From the NCBI RefSeq assembly GCF_000317535.1, contig NC_019757.1:6712501-6776500 (forward strand): a stretch of DNA of 64,000 nt, written 5' to 3'. The stretch comes from Cylindrospermum stagnale PCC 7417. GTDB lineage: Bacteria; Cyanobacteriota; Cyanobacteriia; Cyanobacteriales; Nostocaceae. How positions within the stretch are numbered: the stretch's first letter is position 1; the number at the start of each line of letters is the position of its first letter. Made by a program: the position numbers and the translations under genes. Below are positions 60,710 through 64,000 of the stretch, in pieces. The notes under the pieces were generated by a model. That model was not told the origin of the DNA, did no database searches, and was given only the letters and a program-made list of their open reading frames with translations.

Positions 60710-61114
60710 CTAAAATGGTAGTCGAATCCAACGAGTTACAGCATCGGATAGGCGATCGCTCCATGAGGGTGTAGTCAAATTTTCTGCCTGTAATTGTTCT
60801 ACTAATTGATAACCTAGGGGCGTCAGGCGAAAACCATCTGTAATTCCCTGTCCATCGACTTCTCGCCGCAGTACACCGACTTGGATCAGCCAGCCTAAAG
60901 CATTGTCACAGACCAATTCTGATAATGGCCTTTGGGTGTAGCCTTGCTTGACACCATTTTCTAAAGCGATCGCACCCAAGGACACACTCTGGTGACGCAT
61001 TCGCGCAAATAAACTGAGATGGAAGGGCGAACACAAAAGCGATCGCTTGGCTCGTTCTACTGTTTTAGGAGTAGAGAAAAACGTTTTTGGGTTTGGGGAA
61101 TCAACAGCGGGCAT
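60710..61114 (-). CDS. Npun_F0494-type winged-helix-like protein
   Basis: The 134-residue product (KTVERAKRSLLCSPFHLSLF, ARMRHQSVSLGAIALENGVK, RPLSELVCDNALGWLIQVGV, LRREVDGQGITDGFRLTPLG) resembles the cyanobacterial family named after Npun_F0494 in my memory. The C-terminal part looks like a winged helix with a wing at QGITDGFRLTPLGYQLV. Function is unknown; a regulatory role is possible. It is divergent from the peroxiredoxin gene. Confidence 0.75.
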   Translation of the reverse strand: MPAVDSPNPKTFFSTPKTVERAKRSLLCSPFHLSLFARMRHQSVSLGAIALENGVKQGYTQRPLSELVCDNALGWLIQVGVLRREVDGQGITDGFRLTPLGYQLVEQLQAENLTTPSWSDRLSDAVTRWIRLPF

Positions 61115-61220
61115 TTTCTTCGGTGTAAATTTTGCTTATTTTTCTAGCAATTTCTTAAATCATTGTAAATTAATGTAAAATTTCAATTGCATCAACAATC
61201 TGAAACAGGAAAGGTTAATT

Positions 61221-61658
61221 ATGCCCCTAGCAGTTGGTACGGATGCACCTGCATTTACCGCTAAAGACACTAACGGCAACACCATCTCATTATCTGATTT
61301 TGCAGGTAAAACGGTGGTTTTGTATTTTTACCCCAAAGATGATACGCCAGGCTGCACCAAACAAGCTTGTAGTTTTCGGGATGCCCAACCTAACTATCAA
61401 AGTAAAAATGTAGTAGTTCTGGGAGTTAGTGCCGATGATGAAGCCGCCCATCAAGCATTCACCAGCAAATACAATCTGAATTTCCCCTTACTGGCTGACA
61501 CTGACAAAGCCCTCATCAAAGCTTTCGATGTCGATGGCGGTGGTTATGCCAAGCGCGTTACCTATGTCATCGATCCTAACGGCAAAATCGTTCATGTTGA
61601 CACTGCTGTCAGCACAGCTACCCACGCTAGCGATGTTTTAACGGCACTGGGAATTTAG
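61221..61658 (+). CDS. Peroxiredoxin, Bcp/PrxQ type
   Basis: The enzyme reduces peroxides via its peroxidatic Cys45, which sits in DDTPGCTKQAC with the resolving Cys50 five residues on, the Bcp/PrxQ layout. The 145-residue product has FYPKDDTPG, LGVSADDEAAHQAFTSKYNL and FPLLADTD. No signal peptide is visible. AGGAAAGG precedes the ATG at good spacing. Its reductant is presumably thioredoxin. Confidence 0.96.
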   Translation: MPLAVGTDAPAFTAKDTNGNTISLSDFAGKTVVLYFYPKDDTPGCTKQACSFRDAQPNYQSKNVVVLGVSADDEAAHQAFTSKYNLNFPLLADTDKALIKAFDVDGGGYAKRVTYVIDPNGKIVHVDTAVSTATHASDVLTALGI

Positions 61659-61682
61659 TTTTTTTCCCAAAGAATTAATAAC

Positions 61683-61709
61683 CTCAACCCCTCTGGGGGT
61701 TGGGGTTTT
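61683..61709 (+). terminator. Terminator after the peroxiredoxin gene
   Basis: CAACCCC pairs with GGGGTTG around a short loop, followed by GGGGTTTTG. It is 25 bases after the stop codon. Confidence 0.7.
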
Positions 61710-61714
61710 GATTG

Positions 61715-61774
61715 GGTAATTGGTAATGGGTAATTGGTAATGGGTAATTGGTAATTGGTAATTGGTAATTGGTA
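61715..61774. repeat. STRR array, GGTAATT/GGTAATG type
   Basis: About eight degenerate heptamers (GGTAATTG, GGTAATGG) lie between convergent genes. Confidence 0.9.
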
Positions 61775-61833
61775 GATAGTTTATTCGGCCCAGCCCCCAG
61801 TCAAGAGTCCTCAATCCCCAATACCTTTGTCGG

Positions 61834-62223
61834 TCACTTATTTGCAGGAATTGAAATTGATTGCGGTGTTGTCTGAACTGGTGTAGTTAAGGTTGTACCT
61901 GGAGTTGGCTGTTGTTGACTTTGAAATAGTTTTTGCTGTCTAGCTTTAAACGAGTCTGCGGCTGAGTCCAACTGTTGATTCTGTGCTTCAGCATTCCAGT
62001 TGATAGTGCCGAGATTTGCCCGATGAATCAAATTCATCATATCGAAATTCTCTGAGTTGGTGTTACCAAACGGATTGCTATTCCCTAGAGGATCAGCACT
62101 GGTGTTGGCATCCACCGAGTTTAGTTGAGCCAAGCTAGGTTGAGCCACAAGCAAGGAAGCGAAGCTAATTCCGGCTAAGGTAGCCAGAAAATGTTTAGTG
62201 AAAGGTAAAAATGGTTTTTTCAT
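61834..62223 (-). CDS. Exported hypothetical protein
   Basis: The 129-residue product begins with a signal peptide (KHFLATLAGISFASLLVAQP then SLAQ). The mature chain is rich in Asn, Gln, Ser and Thr, with NPFGNTNSENFDMMNLIHRA and a conserved-looking NWNAEAQNQQLDSAADSFKA segment, then a Pro/Thr-rich tail. It is probably periplasmic. No family was recognised. It lies nine bases after the ABC permease gene, so it may be co-transcribed with the exporter. Confidence 0.7.
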   Translation of the reverse strand: MKKPFLPFTKHFLATLAGISFASLLVAQPSLAQLNSVDANTSADPLGNSNPFGNTNSENFDMMNLIHRANLGTINWNAEAQNQQLDSAADSFKARQQKLFQSQQQPTPGTTLTTPVQTTPQSISIPANK

Positions 62224-62232
62224 GTTTCTATA

Positions 62233-63120
62233 TTAAGCAAGAGTTCGTCGCAGTTGGGGTTGAATACTGAGCAAGGCAATAACGGCAAAGCCTAGTAACA
62301 CCAGCAACGCTCCCCCAAAAGTCACTTCACCCCAAGGAGCCTGCATCACTACACTAGCCAAGCCCCAATCACTATGTAAATAGAGATACCGAATTGGTTC
62401 AATGGCGTAGCTGAGAGGATTGAGGGTGGCGACAATTTGCAACCAGTGAGGCATGAAGGATAAAGGCGCTAAAGCCGTGCTGGCAAACAACAGCGGCAGG
62501 TTGGTGACAAAGATTACGGCAATTAGTTCAATATGTCCAGGTAGGGCAAAAGCCAAACCGAGGGAGATGGCTGTGACTCCCAAAGCGAGGAGAAAGACAA
62601 TTAAAGCGATCGCACTTAAACCCACTGCATCCGGTAATCCAGCGCCCAAAAACGCTGCTGCTGCTACAATTACAGCCGCTTGCAGCAAACTTTGGCTGAT
62701 AATAAAAATTGCCGAAGCAAAGACAATTGAAAAGCGAGAAGCTAGCGGCGCTACTAGCAAGCGATTTAAAAAGCCAAATTCCCGGTCAAACATCACTGGT
62801 AAACCAGCATTCAGCGCCCCTGCAAAGGCTGTAAAAACAATGATCCCTGCACTCAAAAATTGTCCGTAATTTGTCGTACTACCAAATAAGCCTTTAGGTG
62901 CATTTTGGAATAGTGCCCCGAACAGTACCAACCACATCACCGGCTGAATAATTCCCGCAACTAAGCTAGAGGGACGACGTTGTAGTTGAATAAACAAGCG
63001 ACGAGTTAAAGCCAGCGTCTCTTGTACCAATTCACCAAAAAAGTTGGAGGTGGTATCAGCAACTGCAACAGGTGCTGCTAGTTGCTGCCAATTCATCTCA
63101 GTTTTAGGAGTTACACTCAT
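62233..63120 (-). CDS. ABC-2 type transporter permease
   Basis: The permease has six hydrophobic segments, including SSLVAGIIQPVMWLVLFGAL, FLSAGIIVFTAFAGALNAGL, and GGALLVLLGFAVIALLSIQP, and the ABC-2 signature REFGFLNRLLVAPLASR, typical of DrrB-like exporters. I start at ATG 63120 (295 residues); the frame is open to 63141. It pairs with the ATPase gene upstream (63269, same strand) to form an exporter. Substrate is unknown. Confidence 0.92.
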   Translation of the reverse strand: MSVTPKTEMNWQQLAAPVAVADTTSNFFGELVQETLALTRRLFIQLQRRPSSLVAGIIQPVMWLVLFGALFQNAPKGLFGSTTNYGQFLSAGIIVFTAFAGALNAGLPVMFDREFGFLNRLLVAPLASRFSIVFASAIFIISQSLLQAAVIVAAAAFLGAGLPDAVGLSAIALIVFLLALGVTAISLGLAFALPGHIELIAVIFVTNLPLLFASTALAPLSFMPHWLQIVATLNPLSYAIEPIRYLYLHSDWGLASVVMQAPWGEVTFGGALLVLLGFAVIALLSIQPQLRRTLA

Positions 63121-63126
63121 AGCAAT

Positions 63127-63268
63127 TTTGTCATTAGTCATTAGTCATTAGTCATTGGTCATTAGTCATTGGTCATTGAAAAAACTATTACCCATTACCC
63201 ATTACCCATCACCCATTACCCATTACCCATTACCCATTACCCATCACCCATTACCCATTACCCATTCC
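63127..63268. repeat. Two adjacent STRR arrays
   Basis: CATTAGT-type heptamers (about 63130-63176) are followed by a long CATTACC/CATCACC array (63187-63266) between the ATPase and permease genes. They occupy nearly the whole gap. Confidence 0.92.
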
Positions 63269-64000
63269 TTACCGCATATTTTGTTTTTTCTCGGCTTTGG
63301 GATCGCGGGTGGAGACTGCTGCTAATTCGGCATCCATTAAGGTGCGTCCCGTAGCGGCAAGGTAGACATCATCTAGGCTGGGGCGAGATTGAGCTATGCC
63401 GAATATAGGCAAGTTAGAAGCAGTGAGGGTTTGCTGGATGGTAATCAGGGCATCATTTTGGGGTTTTACCACCAAATTGAGTGAATTACCTTGAGCGCTG
63501 TTGATGATCACTTCTTGGACAAAGGGCAAAGCTTGCAGGAGGTTGGTGGCTTTTTCTGCTTCTTCGAGCGGTGAAAACTCGCGGATTCGCAAAGTTATGC
63601 GATCGCCTCCCACTTGATCTTTTAACTGGGAAGGTGTGCCAGAGGCGATTACAAGCCCGCGATCGATAATTGCCACGCGATCGGCTAAAGCGTCAATTTC
63701 TTCTAAATAATGGCTGGTAATTAATACTGTAGTCCCCGATGCCCGCAACTTCCGGAGAAAATCCCATACCACAAAGCGGCTTTCAATGTCAAGCCCCACT
63801 GTAGGCTCATCCAACACCAGCACATCAGGCGCATGGAGTAACCCAGCAGCCAAGTCTAGGCGCTTGCGTAAACCGCCAGAGTAGGTTCCTGTTTTTTTAT
63901 TAGCGTATTCTTGCAAACCGAGTAAATCTAATACCGTTTCAATACGCTTTTTCCCTACTGCACCGGGGAGGTGATAAAGCGCCGCTTGCAGTTGCAGCAA
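63269..64000 (-). CDS. ABC exporter ATPase, N-terminus beyond window
   Basis: The visible 243 residues include the signature YSGGLRKRLDLAAGLLHAPD, Walker B VLVLDEPTVGLD and the switch His in TVLITSHYLEEID. The Walker A part lies beyond base 64000, so the true start is outside the window; the Met shown at the edge is not the start. The C-terminal region (about 135-240) resembles the DrrA-type extension of drug or lipid exporters. It pairs with the permease at 62233. The order is ATPase, STRR, permease, exported protein. Confidence 0.93.
   Translation of the reverse strand: MLQLQAALYHLPGAVGKKRIETVLDLLGLQEYANKKTGTYSGGLRKRLDLAAGLLHAPDVLVLDEPTVGLDIESRFVVWDFLRKLRASGTTVLITSHYLEEIDALADRVAIIDRGLVIASGTPSQLKDQVGGDRITLRIREFSPLEEAEKATNLLQALPFVQEVIINSAQGNSLNLVVKPQNDALITIQQTLTASNLPIFGIAQSRPSLDDVYLAATGRTLMDAELAAVSTRDPKAEKKQNMR

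Noticed and set aside
63169-63354. Frame of repeated HYPLPIT peptides
   Set aside because: It is a translated STRR array, not a protein.

Overview
The window looks like chromosomal DNA of a filamentous, heterocyst-type cyanobacterium (Nostoc/Anabaena lineage). Visible reasons: many GCGATCGC (HIP1) octamers inside genes, heptameric short tandem repeats (STRR type) between genes, and cyanobacterial genes such as zeta-carotene desaturase, the sufR/sufBCDS cluster and a PrxQ peroxiredoxin. No rRNA, tRNA or CRISPR array was recognised. Genus assignment is inference.

Layout. 1-2.3 kb: dTDP-rhamnose sugar genes (rfbA fragment, rfbB) and a fossil aminotransferase tail. 2.3-4.9 kb: an accessory patch with a TPR gene, a DUF6209-like secreted protein and a toxin-like/immunity-like pair whose first gene begins with a copied piece of the TPR gene. 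5-16 kb: uvrB, a repeat-rich small protein, CsbD, rpe, a divergent subtilisin-like protease, an AI-2E-type permease, an LCP protein and a 50-residue cyanobacterial-type protein. 16.2-17.8 kb: a cluster of toxin-antitoxin genes, most of them broken (DUF433/DUF5615, RelE-like, DUF6888/DUF6887). 18-22.6 kb: an NAD operon (pncB, nadD, NrtR-like regulator, nadE). 22.8-28.6 kb: cell-wall and envelope genes, then a solitary TnpB element. 28.7-34.6 kb: sufR divergent from sufBCDS, with two CAAC-N6-GTTG operators between them. 34.8-39.2 kb: accessory nucleases and HEPN-like genes. 39.3-50.7 kb: CPBP protease, TM2 protein, copper P-type ATPase, FHA protein, an epimerase, an A-type Fe-S carrier and a DUF6930-like protein. 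51-53.4 kb: zds and an SRPBCC gene. 53.5-55.9 kb: a cleanly bounded IS4-type insertion and a hicB gene with a hicA remnant. 56.3-64 kb: lipoxygenase, ferredoxin-like protein, cobQ, peroxiredoxin and an ABC exporter cut by the window edge.

How parts work together. pncB-nadD-nrtR-nadE salvage nicotinate to NAD; the Nudix-like protein has lost catalytic glutamates and is probably the NAD-sensing regulator. sufBCDS builds Fe-S clusters under SufR, and a separate A-type carrier is encoded at 48.3 kb. Zds and the neighbouring SRPBCC protein sit in carotenoid metabolism.

The most notable feature is how far small repeats have entered genes: sufD, the copper ATPase, the CPBP protease and the pncB tail all appear to carry in-frame repeat-derived peptides. 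The window also has many gene scars (an 8-bp duplication in a relE-like gene, truncated DUF5615 and hicA, fossil DUF433 and aminotransferase) and two 89-bp foldback elements in inverted orientation 14 kb apart. No complete, clearly new multi-gene system was seen. The best candidates for novelty are the toxin-like/immunity-like pair at 3.9-4.8 kb, the Zn-finger-less TnpB with its predicted guide, and several short genes of about 60 codons or fewer.
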